Made by a program: the position numbers and the translations under genes
Notes under the pieces: generated by a model
The model's database searches: none
The model's input: only the letters and a program-made list of their open reading frames with translations
Told to the model about the DNA's origin: nothing
From: Notamacropus eugenii
Lineage: Eukaryota; Chordata; Mammalia; Diprotodontia; Macropodidae
Assembly (NCBI RefSeq): GCF_028372415.1
Contig: NC_092878.1
Coordinates: 136,580,750 to 136,644,749, forward strand
Direction: 5' to 3'
DNA: 64,000 bases
Shown: piece by piece, positions 23,161 to 34,422 of the stretch
How the letters are laid out: every line of letters begins with the position of its first letter
Position numbering within the stretch: position 1 is the stretch's first letter

Positions 23161-24219
23161 TACAAACCCCTTAGCCTGGCATTGAAGGTGCTCCACATTT
23201 TGGCTTCCCTATTCCTTTGCAGGCTCACTCCGTACTATAACACTTCCTGAACTCAAATCTCTCTACTATCCTCTGCTATTGTTTTTCCAACCACCTATTG
23301 GACATCTCAAACTGGATGTCCCATAGACATCGCAAACTCTACAAGTTCAAAGCTGAATTCAACTTAAAAAAAAACAAAAACTTCCCTCCTTGTCCCTCTC
23401 TTCTTCCTAACTTCCATATCAAGGTGGAGGATAGCATCACCCTCCCAATCACCCACTCTCACTACCTAATAGAGATCCTTGATTCCTCACTCCCATAACC
23501 ACTCTCTTGGCTGTCAATTTTATCTTTGCAATATCTCTCCTATAAGCTCACTTCTCTTCTCTGACACTGCCACTACGCTGGCCCAACTCCTCATCTCCTT
23601 ATGCCTGGACTATTGCAATAATCTAGTTGGTATTGTATTAGTCCATATCTGGGCTGCCTCAATGGCCTCTGCCTACCACAGTCTTCTCTCCACTAAAGTC
23701 TATCCTCTATTTAGTTGTCAGAGTGATCTTCCTAAAGCACAGATCTAACCAAGATGCCCCCCTACTCTTTCACTCAATTAAGTCTAATGGCTCCCAGTCA
23801 CCTCCAGTATTAAATAAAAGATGACTTCCCAAGTCCTTCATAATGTGGACCCCTTCTACTTTTCCAATGTTGTTATACCTTACTCTGTCATCCAGTAACA
23901 TTGATCTCCTCCTCACACAAGACATTCACCTTTATGACTCCAGGTACTTTCACTAGTTGTTCCCCAAGTCTGGGGTGCTCTCCCTCCTCATTTCTGCCAT
24001 CTGGCTTCCTTCAAGTCTTGGCTAAAATCTCACCTTTTACAGAAATGCTTTTCATTCCTCTAGTGCCTTCCCCCTCTGTTGCCTTTTTCTAGTTTATCCT
24101 GTATATACATAACTTGCATGTTGTCTTCCCAGTCAGACTGTGATCTCCTTGGAAACAAGGATTGCCTTTAACCTTTCTGTGTACCCCAGTGCTTGACACA
24201 ATGCCTGGCACATACTAAG
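23160..24219 (+). repeat. L2 LINE 3' region, part 1 (split by LTR)
   Basis: L2 sequence: 'ggacatctcaaactggatg', 'agagtgatcttcctaaagc', 'cactagttgttccccaagtc', 'ggcttccttcaagtcttggc', ending 'cctggcacatactaag'. The last four bases TAAG are the TSD of the LTR inserted at 24220; L2 resumes at 25417. Confidence 0.82.
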
Positions 24220-24530
24220 TGTGACAAATGAAAAGCTGAGAGAATTGGTTTCTGGGTAATTAATAATTTCATTTATTATGGGTAGTGAATATTAGTAGGT
24301 CATTTTTGGCTGTCTCTAGTAAACCAAAAGACCTCTCCTGGAGGTGTCTTGATGGTTATATACCCTTAGAAGAGTGGGTATTTCCAACAGACAGCAATCA
24401 TCTCTGGTTAATAATTAATAAGAGAACAAATATTATAATGATAGGTGGGCCTATTCTAATGAGGGACTGGGGATATCACTTTGATTATGTCACTCTTACT
24501 TCTAGACCACCCCCAGCCTGGGCACTGTCT
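24220..24530 (-). mobile_element. Solo LTR (family A), part 1
   Basis: One half of an endogenous-retrovirus LTR that starts TGTGAC here and ends CTCTCA at 25416, flanked by TAAG on both sides (24216-24219 and 25417-25420). It aligns with the uninterrupted copy at 41594-42174. Minus orientation is inferred from a TATA-like GGTATATAACC (reverse of about 24356-24366) and AATAAA (reverse of about 24272) near the left end. No viral coding sequence is attached. Confidence 0.82.
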
Positions 24531-25133
24531 CATAGGTTCCAAAAGTGAGTGATACCACCCCCTAGGCGGCAATGGACCAATGGGAGGGCAAAAGTAATCT
24601 CGAGTGCAATTGGAGGTGGGGGCATTGAATAAAAATAAGGGGACAGTGGAAGCATAAGGAAAGAAGAGAAGAGAAAAAAATTTTGAAAAACCATTTGTAC
24701 ACATTTCATCTATTGTGTGGCAGAGTTAAAGTCTTAGTGATTACATTATTTTCCAAATAAACATACAAAATGCAAGTTATAACCTACCAGTGGTCAAGTC
24801 CACTGACAGGTCTTAACAAGCAAGTATGGGCAGGTGAGTATGTAGAACATTGTCAGGAAGTCCAGCATGTATTGGCAGGAGTGTGTGCATGTAACGACCT
24901 GTTTACAATATGATTCTATATGGCTACCTGACTCCATATTGCATCATCAAAATTTCAGTGCAGGAAAAAACTCACAAATTCATAATAAATTATCAAATTT
25001 AAGATACATCATTTAAAAAGATATATGTATTTTTAATATTTTTTAAATGATGCAAATTTCAAAACAAATTAAAAGGTTAAAGAAAATAGATTTCCAGAGG
25101 GGGCAGTAGGTGAAATACGTTTGGGAACCTCTG
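24531..25133 (+). mobile_element. hAT-like non-autonomous DNA transposon inside the LTR
   Basis: A 603-bp element absent from the sister LTR at 41.6 kb. It starts CATAGGTTCC and ends GGGAACCTCTG, imperfect inverted repeats. The interior matches the inverted copy at 13437-14033 ('ccatttgtacacatttcatc', 'caggtcttaacaag', 'gattacattattttc'). It has no open transposase frame. A GTCT repeat borders both ends; a full 8-bp TSD is not clear. Confidence 0.75.
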
Positions 25134-25416
25134 GTCTAGACAAAGGCTCTATCCCCAACCCAAGCTGGAGTGGTATACAATGGGTAGGAACTCACCTAAA
25201 TTAGATTATTTTTACTCTTTAATCAGAAGTAAACTTCTCCAGTTGAGTGGGATCTGAACAAGATTGAGGAGAATGTTAAATCCAATTTCATTATCAGCCC
25301 TATTCTCCAGAAGCTGATTTGACCTAGTAAAATATGAGGAAATAGGAAGGTTAAAAAACAACCTAGATTCCTCAATAGTAATTGGTTATTAATATGAGAA
25401 ATAATCATTTCTCTCA
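25134..25416 (-). mobile_element. Solo LTR (family A), part 2
   Basis: Second half of the LTR interrupted by the hAT-like element, matching 41905-42174 ('ggatctgaacaagattgagg', 'gaatgttaaatccaattt', 'gctgatttgacctagta'). Confidence 0.82.
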
Positions 25417-25452
25417 TAAGTATTCAATAAATGCTCGTTGACTGATTGATTG
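25417..25452 (+). repeat. L2 LINE 3' terminus, part 2
   Basis: TAAG TSD plus 'tattcaataaatgctcgttg' and (TGAT)n, which rejoins the L2 end at 24219. Confidence 0.8.
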
Positions 25453-25504
25453 ATTCTATGTCGTCACTAAACTGAATTGTTCATAGAATTCAACACCCCA
25501 TTTT

Positions 25505-25640
25505 TCATCAACATGCATTTGCATAAACTGTTCTTCCTGCCTGGAGCACCCTTTCCCCTCAGCCTTGCTTCTCCAACTCTGGTCTTCCATCAAGGCTTAG
25601 CTCAGATATTCCCCAAATCTGTGACATCTAAGTTAATGTT
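25505..25640 (+). repeat. L2-like fragment
   Basis: 'cataaactgttcttcctgcc', 'tggagcaccctttcccct' and 'catcaaggcttagctcag' resemble the L2 3' region. Confidence 0.5.
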
Positions 25641-26180
25641 GAATATTCAGAAATTTTCCTCCACCATGTGACTCTCTTCTGCCTGAATTACCCTCATCCC
25701 AGAAACTGTAGCATCATGAGACACTCTGGAAGGATTCACATTCTCAGAAGGTTGACTGAGATCGCCTCACTTTGGCACACAATCTGAAGAGGTCTCTAAG
25801 AAGAACAAGACAAAACATCTTCCCTAGCATCTGGTCAGACTCCCTGGGATCGTGGTGGAAGGGATTTCCTGAAATACATGAAACCCAAGTATGACCTTTA
25901 GGAGGCTTTTTAGAGGGCCCCTGATACTCCCTGAACTGATGTCAGATCCCACTGCCTCTGGGCGGGCTGGTGGTTCTAGCTTTCAGCTTCCAATATGCTC
26001 TGAAGATGCTTTCTCAAGTGTCTCCACTCCTCACTTGGTCATCGTTTGGGTTTGGATGTCTCAGAGTGAGTATAATTAGCAATTGTTTCTATCCTGGTTA
26101 AAAACTCTGATGGTTTTTCTTCCCCAGATTCATTCTTTGGTGGAGTCAGTCATCTTTTACCTCAATTCTTACCTAGCCTT
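25641..26180. other. Unassigned intergenic sequence
   Basis: No gene or repeat is recognised. Confidence 0.35.
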
Positions 26181-26184
26181 TAAT

Positions 26185-26462
26185 CACTGAATGAGTGTTG
26201 CCTCAGACAAATTGAGACCTGAGAAAGACTTCAGCTTAAAAAGCCAAGGTCTCTCACTACATCCTGGGCCATCACCAGTTGTCCTGACTTATTTTTTGCC
26301 ACTGGATTCCAATGACCCTGGAGAATAGAGTGAGGCTGATGACTTTGCACAGCTCTGCCTCACTTAAATCCAGTTCACCTACAAGTCAAGGCTTCACCCT
26401 CCTGATGTCATTCGTCCTCTTCGAGAATGAAGAACAAACGACAGCAAACACTGATTTTACAT
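26185..26462 (+). repeat. RTE-tailed SINE
   Basis: Ends in the RTE terminus ('cctgatgtcattcgtcctct', 'cgagaatgaagaacaaacga') with a body ('gtgaggctgatgactttgca', 'cagctctgcctcactt') typical of marsupial RTE-mobilised SINEs. Confidence 0.75.
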
Positions 26463-26679
26463 TCTCGGCCAGGCAGGAATTCCAGAAGTAGAACAATTCT
26501 ATTGACTATGACCCCTACCCATTAAGCCCTCAGCCACCCAGGGAGGTCCTCCCTCTCTGGCTATCAGACCAAGATCACTTCAAATACTGCTGCCCCTCCC
26601 TGGGCCTAAAAGTCCTAGCCCAGGGAAAATACAGGAAGAGAAGTTCAAGTTCAATAGCAGGTGCTCAGAGGAGATTGAA

Positions 26680-27080
26680 CTGTTTTCCTATGCAAATGAG
26701 TGTAAAAATAAACTTAACAGTGAAGGAGGTTAGCAGGTGTGAAAATAATCCTTTTAATTTGCAAATGCTGTGCAAATGATTACTCACCAAATTAGATGGA
26801 AAGGTTGAATGAGGAAGCTAATTTGTTATTAAAGACCCTATACCTCTTTGACAAACCAACCCTCTTCTTTCTGATAGTTTTCCCATCACAATGAAAACTT
26901 GAATATATATTCATTTCATTCCTACAGATTTTCTAGTGTGAAGATAATAAATTATCTCAGTAAAAACCAGCTAATGAATGAATGTTCCAAACTGCTCATA
27001 GCATACATGATAATTAATGCTTCCTAACAAATAAAATATATGTAAGATATTAATCACAGTGAATGCACAACATAGAACAT
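26680..27080. promoter_or_regulatory. Candidate conserved regulatory element (octamer/homeobox-rich)
   Basis: Repeat-free AT-rich stretch with three octamer-like sites in about 95 bp: ATGCAAAT (26690-26697), ATTTGCAAAT (26757-26766) and TGCAAATGATTA (26771-26782), then TAAT-type homeodomain motifs. It looks like a vertebrate non-coding enhancer. This rests on motif appearance only; no conservation data were available. Confidence 0.3.
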
Positions 27081-27168
27081 TGGTTATTTCGGCATTTTTT
27101 AATATACTGCTCACTTCAAATATCCATTTGTACCAATACAGTTTCAATTTGAGAGTTAATCATTTTTT

Positions 27169-27329
27169 AAATTATTACTTAAGGGGAAGCAAGGTGGCAC
27201 AGTACATAGAACACCCAAGCTAGAGTCAGGAAGACCTGAATTCAAATTTGGTCTCTGACAGTTACTAGCTGTGTGACCCTGGGCAAGTCACTTGCCTCTG
27301 AAAAATAATAATAATACAAATTATTACTT
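27169..27329 (+). repeat. tRNA-type SINE with 12-bp TSD
   Basis: Body 27181-27317: 'agcaaggtggcacagtac', 'gacctgaattcaaattt', 'ctagctgtgtgaccctgggc', (AATA)n tail. AAATTATTACTT is repeated at 27169-27180 and 27318-27329. Confidence 0.88.
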
Positions 27330-27359
27330 GAAGAAAGGAAACTAAGAATGTTTTAATAA

Positions 27360-27560
27360 TGGGTTGGCAACATGGTATAGTGGGAAAAGAGTGCAAGTCG
27401 TGAATTCAGAGGAATTGGGCTGGAGTTCTGTCTCAGCTGCTTACAATGAGACCCCAAGCAAAGCACTTAATTTTACTAGACCTCATCAGTAAAACAAGGA
27501 TGCTGGACCAGGTATGCTTGGGGGTAGCTTCTAATTCTAAATCTATAATCCTGTGAACTG
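27360..27560 (+). repeat. MIR-family SINE (THER/MIR3-like)
   Basis: 'gcaacatggtatagtggga', 'gctggagttctgtctcagc' and the typical 3' 'ctaattctaaatctataatc'. The family name is tentative. Confidence 0.65.
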
Positions 27561-27825
27561 TCAACCAGATGTACATTTTCTGTATAAACTTTGATGAGAG
27601 TCATCTACAAGTGCATCAAAGGCATCCTTGATGAGGATATTAAAGGGATCTGACATCTTTGGTGTTTATTTCCTTTTTTGTTGTGAACTTAATTATCATC
27701 AAGAAACAAACATTTCACTGTTAAATAAAACAAAAAAAGGATTGAATAGGAAACTGTGAGCTTACGTACAGTTTATTTTTTCAAGTTACATATTAAATTT
27801 ATCAAAGTTGTAACAAAAGTGCCCT

Positions 27826-28068
27826 TTTGTTCTTGTTCAGTCATTTTAGTTGTGTCCAACTCTCTGTGACCCCATTTGGGTTTTCTTGGCAGAGATCCTA
27901 GAATAGTTTGCCATTTTCTTCTCCAGCTCATTTTACAGATGAGGAAATAGAGACAAACAGGGTTAAGTGACTTGCCCAGGGTCACACAGCTAGTAAGTGT
28001 CTGAAGCCAGATTTGAACTCAGGGAGATGAGTCTTCCTGACTCCAGGCTCAGCCCTCTATTCACTGGG
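27826..28068 (-). repeat. MAR1-type marsupial SINE
   Basis: Nearly full-length reversed copy: 'gtgtccaactctctgtgacc', 'ctcattttacagatgagg', 'cagggtcacacagctagta', 'gaactcagggagatgagtc'. Confidence 0.9.
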
Positions 28069-28079
28069 TCATATTGATT

Positions 28080-29190
28080 ACATTTTTACAGTTGAGAGGA
28101 AAATGTAAAAAAAATAATGCTACACTGTTTGTTTGCTGATGCTTCTCTGCCCCAGATCTTCTCCAGACTCACACCCCAACTGGCACCCCAGATGTAGCAT
28201 CTACTACACTTTGCTCTCAGAGATCTAGGGGTAACACTGTTATCAGTGTGCTTCCCAATAACAATTAGCTAGCTGGTTCAATTAACTCTTAACAAGGGCA
28301 TTATTATTTACTCGAAATACAAAGCAAAAAACAATAACCACATAAAATTTTCCCTATAAACTCTATAAATTCTCCCACCAGTGTACTCTTTCCAAGAAAG
28401 AGTACATGGTTAATAAAACACACATGTAAACATTACATATGACCAAGAAAACTTACAACTTGGGACCTCCACACCTTGGTGTCCGTTCCCTTCCTCAGGG
28501 ACGCAAAGATTCACTGATAGATCTGTTATCTCTGAGAATGAGATGGGTCACTCTGCGAGGCATCTCTCTTATGATTGGGCTGTTCCTCTGCTAGAGAGTC
28601 TTTTCACTGCTATGGAAGACTCCCTCAGCTAGGATTTGTAGAAGCTTCCTCAGTTTTGATGTCTTGGTTGGGGTTTGAGAAATAGTCCATTTCCCTAACA
28701 GGAGATGACACTAAAGAAATATATAGTCTTTTTTTCCGCCAGATTTAAAGATCTTTTCTTAAGGTAGTTTTTCTAATTCAGATCTGAGTGTGCACAATGA
28801 GAGACCTCACTCTATATTATGGGGATTGACCAGTACATTTGCCAGTTCCCATGTCTGGTGACTAAGCCATAACCAAGAAATAAACACGCATTTGTCCAAT
28901 AAACACAAAACAGTTCTGAGGTAAAGCTCCCCCGTTAACAACTCCAAAATTCTCCCATTGGTTATATGCAAATGAGCAGTTGGGGAAATAAGGTGTTGAG
29001 GTACATCTTGTCCTAGATTAAGTACATTGTCTTTAAGGACTGCTTGCTTAGAGTTTTTGATGTGCAAGTCTCATATTTGTCCTGGTCTCCTCACTTTCAA
29101 TCAGCAAAATTCCAAAAGTCTGAAAGTGGTACCAAAAAAAGTGATTTAGTAACAGAAAATAATGCCTCAAGGCTCTTCTCCAATAAAAGG
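28080..29190. other. Unassigned, possibly LTR-like sequence
   Basis: About 1.1 kb with no gene. Composition and scattered motifs (AATAAA-like boxes on both strands, 'gttaataaaacacac') recall an LTR, but I could not find TG...CA ends with a matching TSD, so no element is called. Confidence 0.3.
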
Positions 29191-29204
29191 AAAACGGGGA
29201 GCTA

Positions 29205-29995
29205 CACCACCTTGATATACTAATGGGAGAACTAGAATTGGTCCAGTCATTTTAGAAAGCAATATGGAAATATGCCCCCAAAGTAACTAAACTGTGCATA
29301 CTCTTTGGCCAAGGAATACTGTCTATATACTGAAGAAATCAAAGAAAGAGGAAAAACATCCTATATGTGGGAAAATATTTGTAACTGCTGTTTTTAGTGG
29401 TGGCAATAAACTGGAAATTAAAGGGGTTACTCATCAATTGAGGAATGACTGAACAAATCATAATATGTATTATATATATAATATGTATTATACAAATATA
29501 ATATTTGTATAACTGATTAATTATACAATTATATTAAATTATACAATTTATGCAAACTATACAAAATACAAAATTATACAATTATATTAAAATTAAACAA
29601 ATATAAATGTAATGGAATACTATTGTACTTAAGAAGTGAGGAAGGAAATAGTTCCATAGAAACCTTACATGAACTGATACGGAGGGAAGGGTATAGAAAT
29701 TGGAAAATAATTAATTCTGTGATAACAACATTGGAAAAATAGACATTTCTTAAAGACTTAAAAACTCTCATGAATGCATTGACTAATCATAATTCCAAGA
29801 TGGATGAAATATGCAGAATTAGACTTACATGTTTGTACATAGACAACATGACAGTCTGCTTTGCTTGACTACATTTGTTACAAGAGTTTCGCTTTGTTTT
29901 TCTTCATTGGCGTGGGGGTGTGCAAATGGGAGAGAGAGAAAATAAATGCTCACTATTTGAAAAAATACAACTTAATTAAAAATAAAGATAATTGC
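29205..29995 (+). mobile_element. Old L1 3' end
   Basis: 'agaattggtccagtcatttt', 'gaaagcaatatggaaatatg', 'aatggaatactattgtact', 'tacatgaactgatacggag', then a 3' UTR and an A-rich end. An AT-rich expansion (about 29460-29600) lies inside. Confidence 0.75.
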
Positions 29996-30109
29996 CTTTG
30001 TTGGGCAAAAATATATTTTTTTCAATTTCATCAGTCATTCTGAACTAAGAATGAACAAGGCCCCTTGAATCAATCAAAGCCATTGTGTGAGAAATTTGGT
30101 ACACCCTGA

Positions 30110-30185
30110 AGAACTCATTCATCATTCCTTAAGGTACAATGATATTTTATTACTCATTTACTGCAATTTTTTCAACTAATCACTG
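30110..30185 (-). repeat. Short L1 ORF2 fragment
   Basis: Reversed 'aatgatattttattactcat'-type L1 segment only. Confidence 0.4.
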
Positions 30186-30269
30186 GGTGTAAATTTCTTT
30201 AATTTTGGGGGGGAGGGGTGAAGGATATGAGCATTTTTGTAATTATTTATAACTCCTTTTGTAACTTGT

Positions 30270-31110
30270 ATAATTCTACCTCATTTTCTTGAGTGCCATT
30301 TTCACTTTTTCATACACCACATTGGTGACTGAGTCATTTGAGTCAAAATTTGATGGTTCTATTGTCGTTGATGGGAAAAATAATTCGCTATAGAAATGAT
30401 GGTCTTGTTTTCATTTTTGTGCCATCTTCCTTTCACTTCTTGAGATAATCTGGCTTAGCTGAATTTCACACCAAGTTATTAATAGACTCGTTTTCTTTGC
30501 CACAGTTTTTCACTATTTGGAGACATAATTTCAATTCAAATTTTCTATAGTATTTATAAATTTAAGCTGATAATTCTAAATAAGTTTGGCATGCTCTGTA
30601 CTTACCAAAGAGATACTATACTAAAGTATCCCTTTGATTGATAAGGGGATGGGGTGGCTTCTGGGCATATTCTTGTAATTGCTTCATTCATATATGTCCA
30701 ACTTTTATAGGACATCATCAGAATCAATGTCTTTTTCTTTACCTATGTCCTCTTTTTCATCATCAATAGTTTGAATAGGGTAAGCTGGAACTATTGTAAC
30801 TTTACTTAGTATCCTCTTTTCGTGTTTAACTTTTCTTCAAGTTCCAAGTTCTTGACCCTTGATCTAACATTAATGATCTAACTATACAAAGATGATTCAG
30901 AAATGTCAGCTTTTAAACTAGTCATTTCTTGTTTTTAAAAGACATCTTCATATTTTGGGTCCATGTAAGTCTTACTCTGGTGTCTCACTATGGCATCTTC
31001 ATGGCTATGCCAAAAATCCTCAAGTTCTCATGGGTTCTATCAAGTTTGAATGGCATCAAGTACTATTTGTGTGACAGACTGTCCAAGTCCAAGTCCATCC
31101 AAGGACTAAT
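30270..31110 (-). pseudogene. Possible decayed processed pseudogene, identity unknown
   Basis: On the minus strand several protein-like stretches follow one another, broken by stops and frameshifts: SKTYMDPKYEDVF, then MTSLKADISESSLY and VRSRVKNLELEEKL (about 30835-31000), then SKVTIVPAYPIQTIDDEKED (about 30745-30810), and near 30290-30380 STTIEPSNFDSNDSVTN. The composition (acidic, coiled-coil-like) looks like a real cellular protein rather than a transposon. I do not recognise the parent gene and no poly(A) tail or TSD was found, so this is tentative. Confidence 0.35.
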
Positions 31111-31311
31111 ATAAAGTCAGGAAAGACTCATCACCAGTGCTTGACAATGCTTGCCCGTGACAATCCATGAAACAAAGAGGGGAAAAAAATGTCTTAGTTA
31201 TACTTTATGTTACTTTGTCAGATCATACAGATGTCTCAATACTTGATTTGAAAAACAAATGGAGTTACTGCAGTCAAATTACTACTAAGGTTTAGCTGTA
31301 AGTCCCTTTCT

Positions 31312-31556
31312 ATGGGACAGCAAATGATACACTGGATAGAGCACTGGGCCTGGAGTCAGGAAGACATAAGCTCAAATCTGGCCTCTGACACTTACTAGCT
31401 GTGTAACCCTAGGCAAGTCACTTAACCCCTGTTTGCCTCAATTTCTTCATCTGTAAAATGAGCTGGAGAAGGAATGAGAAACCACTGTAGTATATTTGCC
31501 AAGAAAACCCCAAATGGGGTCACAGAGAGTAGGATAGAACTGAACAACTATGACAA
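31312..31556 (+). repeat. MAR1-type marsupial SINE, full length
   Basis: 'gatagagcactgggcctgga', 'ctagctgtgtaaccctagg', 'cttcatctgtaaaatgagc', 'gccaagaaaaccccaaatgg', and a 3' end like 'gaactgaacaactatgac'. Confidence 0.92.
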
Positions 31557-31574
31557 GGCCTTTCCTGAGATGTA

Positions 31575-31690
31575 GGATGATGACCATTTAATTTAAACTC
31601 CTTGAGGTCAGGGATTGTCTTTTACCTCTTTTTGTGTCCCCAGCACTTAGAACATAGTAGGAGCTTAGTAAATGTTTATTGATTTATTGT
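31575..31690 (+). repeat. L2/MIR 3' end
   Basis: 'aactccttgaggtcagggat', 'tgtccccagcacttagaac', 'taaatgtttattgattt'. Confidence 0.7.
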
Positions 31691-32005
31691 AAAGGGCTAG
31701 CTTTAGAGTCAGGATGGGTTCAAGGTTTAACTTTTCAATATCCCAGGAAATTCTCTAAAACAAAGGGATTGCAATCTGCCCTGATGGAAGGAGCTTCCAC
31801 ATTAGTGCTTTCCCATACCAGTAAATCACAGATTCCAGCCACCCCTTGTTACCCTCTGCCACCTCCTCCCAAAAAACAGCATTCATGAATTTTTTTGCTT
31901 GAGAAACTTGTAGGTCTTCTGAGAAACCCTTTTCAGTACCACCTCTTAAGATAATAAGGAAAGTTCTTAAATTGTTCCTATTTATCTTTTAAAGGATTTG
32001 GAATT
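31691..32005. other. Unassigned intergenic sequence
   Basis: No gene or repeat is recognised. Confidence 0.35.
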
Positions 32006-32166
32006 TTTTCTTTTCTTTTCTTTTTTTTTTTGCAAGTTAATTGGGGTTAAGTGATATGCCCAGGATCACACAGCTAGTAAGTGTCAAGTGTCTGAGGTCA
32101 TATTTGAACTCAAGTCCTCCTGACTCCAGGGCCGGTTTTCTATACACTGTGGCTCCTAGCTGCTCT
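32006..32166 (-). repeat. tRNA-type SINE
   Basis: Reversed A-tail (T-run to 32031), then 'ttaattggggttaagtgata', 'cacacagctagtaagtgtca', 'catatttgaactcaagtcct', ending 'ggctcctagctgctc'. Same family as 787-918. Confidence 0.85.
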
Positions 32167-33560
32167 AAGTCAGTGTCTTCATTACAAGAGCTTAACTCTT
32201 TCACTTAATAGAAGAGTTTCCAAGAGACAACAACATAATGCTTTTAAAAAATTAAGCCTGGATATGCTCAGGACGTTGGGGAAGTTGTAGAGTAGTGGAT
32301 GACATGGAGAAGTTTCTTTCTTGACACATGTTACTGCCATTCACAACATATGATTTTATCTCAGTGACTGCTCCTTCATTATATGCTGAGGTGGCTAAAG
32401 ATCCGTTTTCAGTGACTGAATGGCTGCCAGCTTGGACATTCTGTATTAGGGACTAATCCGGGTATACATCTGACAACTGACCTACAGAACCCAGCACATT
32501 TCATGCCCTTTCCTGCTCCACCTGCCCCCTGCTTCACAGACCACATGGGGCAATGAAAGCACTCTTCCCTTACCCCTTTCATCTTCCTTTCCCTTCCCCA
32601 CTCCAATGATCCAGGCAGCCCAACCCCCACTGCCTCTTCATCTATTTGTATGTCCTCCATCATGTGCAGAATGTACCCCCTTCATATTTTCACCTATTCA
32701 GATTCTCTCCTTACTTCTAGACTGAACTCATATGCTGCCTCTTCCATGAAAATATCCTTGATCTTCAGGCCTAAAAGCAATCCCTCCCTCCCCACTCCCA
32801 AAATCCATCATACCACTGATTGACATCTTCATTCAATTCATAATATTCTAATGATCTTCAAATGGTTTACCCCAAATGGGCACTCTCTCCATTGGTACAG
32901 ATCCTAATCCATTCACATCTTCTTGTATTATCCATCAGGTGTCCATATCTTCCCATAAATCCTCCAAAGAAGACCTTCCTAATGTTTGGGAGACTTTCTT
33001 CTAGGCCTTTTAACATTCTGTGTCCACCAATAGAGCATTTGGGCTGCCCATCAGTTCTCCTTCTAATACGTTATTATAGAATGACATAAGTTATCCTTAC
33101 AATCATTTCTAACGTATCATAGTTATTTGTGTCTATGTCTTCTCTTTCTCCCCTCTAATGCAAACCAAATTAGAAACCCTTTGACATCAAGAATTATTTT
33201 TAAATCATTGTATCCATAATGGAAATATGCTTGGTGGGCAGGCTACAACAGATTACCAAAGATGACTTCCCCATAAGAAGTATCATCAAAGATATTATCA
33301 AAGACATGTATGACCAGAAAGGGAAGAAAACCTACCATGTTGTAAATGAGAACTGACATATTTACCGGAATCCATGAAATATTAAAAAAAAAAAACAAAA
33401 AACCAAGTGCTGAAGCACTTATCGGAAAACACAGAGAATTGTTTAGGATGAATGGTCATGGATAGGTTGCAATGTATAAAGTGGAAGGAATACTCATCTT
33501 GGTTAGAACCCACGGATCCATTGAAAAACTGAAGAATATCCCTAGCACTTAGCATAATAT
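32167..33560. other. Unassigned intergenic sequence
   Basis: About 1.4 kb with no recognised gene. A pyrimidine-rich part spans 32500-32820. A 45-codon open run on the plus strand near 33219-33353 (KDDFPIRSIIKDIIKDM) could not be assigned. Confidence 0.35.
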
Positions 33561-33561
33561 G

Positions 33562-34036
33562 TGGTTAGTTGTCCTTCATTCTCAAAGAGGACCAAAATAA
33601 CACCACTATGTGGGGTCAATATTCAGTATGTTTGACTGTGGCTGATCAGACCAATACAAGCTCAGAGGGCTCTACTGCAGATCGGGTACAAATAGTCCAC
33701 ATGAATATTTGGAGTAGAAATGTCCCTAAATTTGTGCATCTTATGTTTCTTTTTAGCTACTCAATTTTGCTTTGCTTCTTCTGACTGTCGTGTGAGCTCA
33801 TTTTTGGTGAATTCTTCATAAAATCGTCTTTTAGGCAGATGCATGTCTGACATTTGAATAAAATGACCAGCCCATCACAGTTGTACTTTCTATAGTGGAG
33901 TATGAATGCTTGGCAGTTCAGCTCAAGAAATAACATCAGTGTCTGGTACCATTTTCTTGCCAGGTGATCTTCAGAATCTTCCTAAGATAATTCAAATGCA
34001 AGTGATTCAGTTTCCTGGCATGGCACTGGCAGACTG
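33562..34036 (-). mobile_element. RTE LINE, long copy, 3' part
   Basis: Starts with the reversed RTE terminus ('gttgtccttcattctcaaag') and reads leftward as the 3' end of RTE. It is interrupted by a solo LTR at 34037-34422 and continues to about 36850. Confidence 0.85.
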
Positions 34037-34422
34037 TGTGGTGGATAGCCTGCTTCCTGACATGGCTTGGTAATGCAGTGATGAAGAAAGACATGGGCAG
34101 GCAGAAGAAGATAGGACAACTCCATTTATTGATCTGAGGGTCCGGGTTTTTAAAGACAGAAACTGCAAGTCTACGTGACAATTTTCTCATCTCCGTCCTA
34201 GTAATTTGGCCAGTCTTATTGTCTTAAAGAATGTTAGCCTAGAGGGCATCTATTTTACATATCCCTTGTACTTTGTAGCTCTCTTGCTTATCTCATGGAG
34301 ACAGCAACATTTAGGGGGACATGGAAAGCAATACTGGATGATAATGAGCACAGACTCAAAGAACATGCTTTCCCAAAGTTCTGGCCTGGACTTTCCACCG
34401 CACTCCATCCTAACCCTCAACA
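34037..34422 (-). mobile_element. Solo LTR (family C) inside the RTE, 6-bp TSD
   Basis: A 386-bp insertion with TG...CA ends (starts TGTGGTGGATAGCC, ends CCCTCAACA) and AGACTG repeated at 34031-34036 and 34423-34428. The interrupted RTE sequence rejoins exactly, as shown by the uninterrupted copy at about 15487. AATAAA (reverse of about 34125-34131) and a TTTAAAAACCC box suggest minus orientation. A 6-bp TSD fits class II-like retroviruses. It has no coding sequence. Confidence 0.85.

Noticed and set aside
28080-29190. Possible fourth LTR
   Set aside because: LTR-like feel but no TG...CA ends with matching TSD could be fixed.
33219-33353. 45-codon protein-like run on the plus strand
   Set aside because: Too short and no family recognised; no TSD or poly(A) tail.
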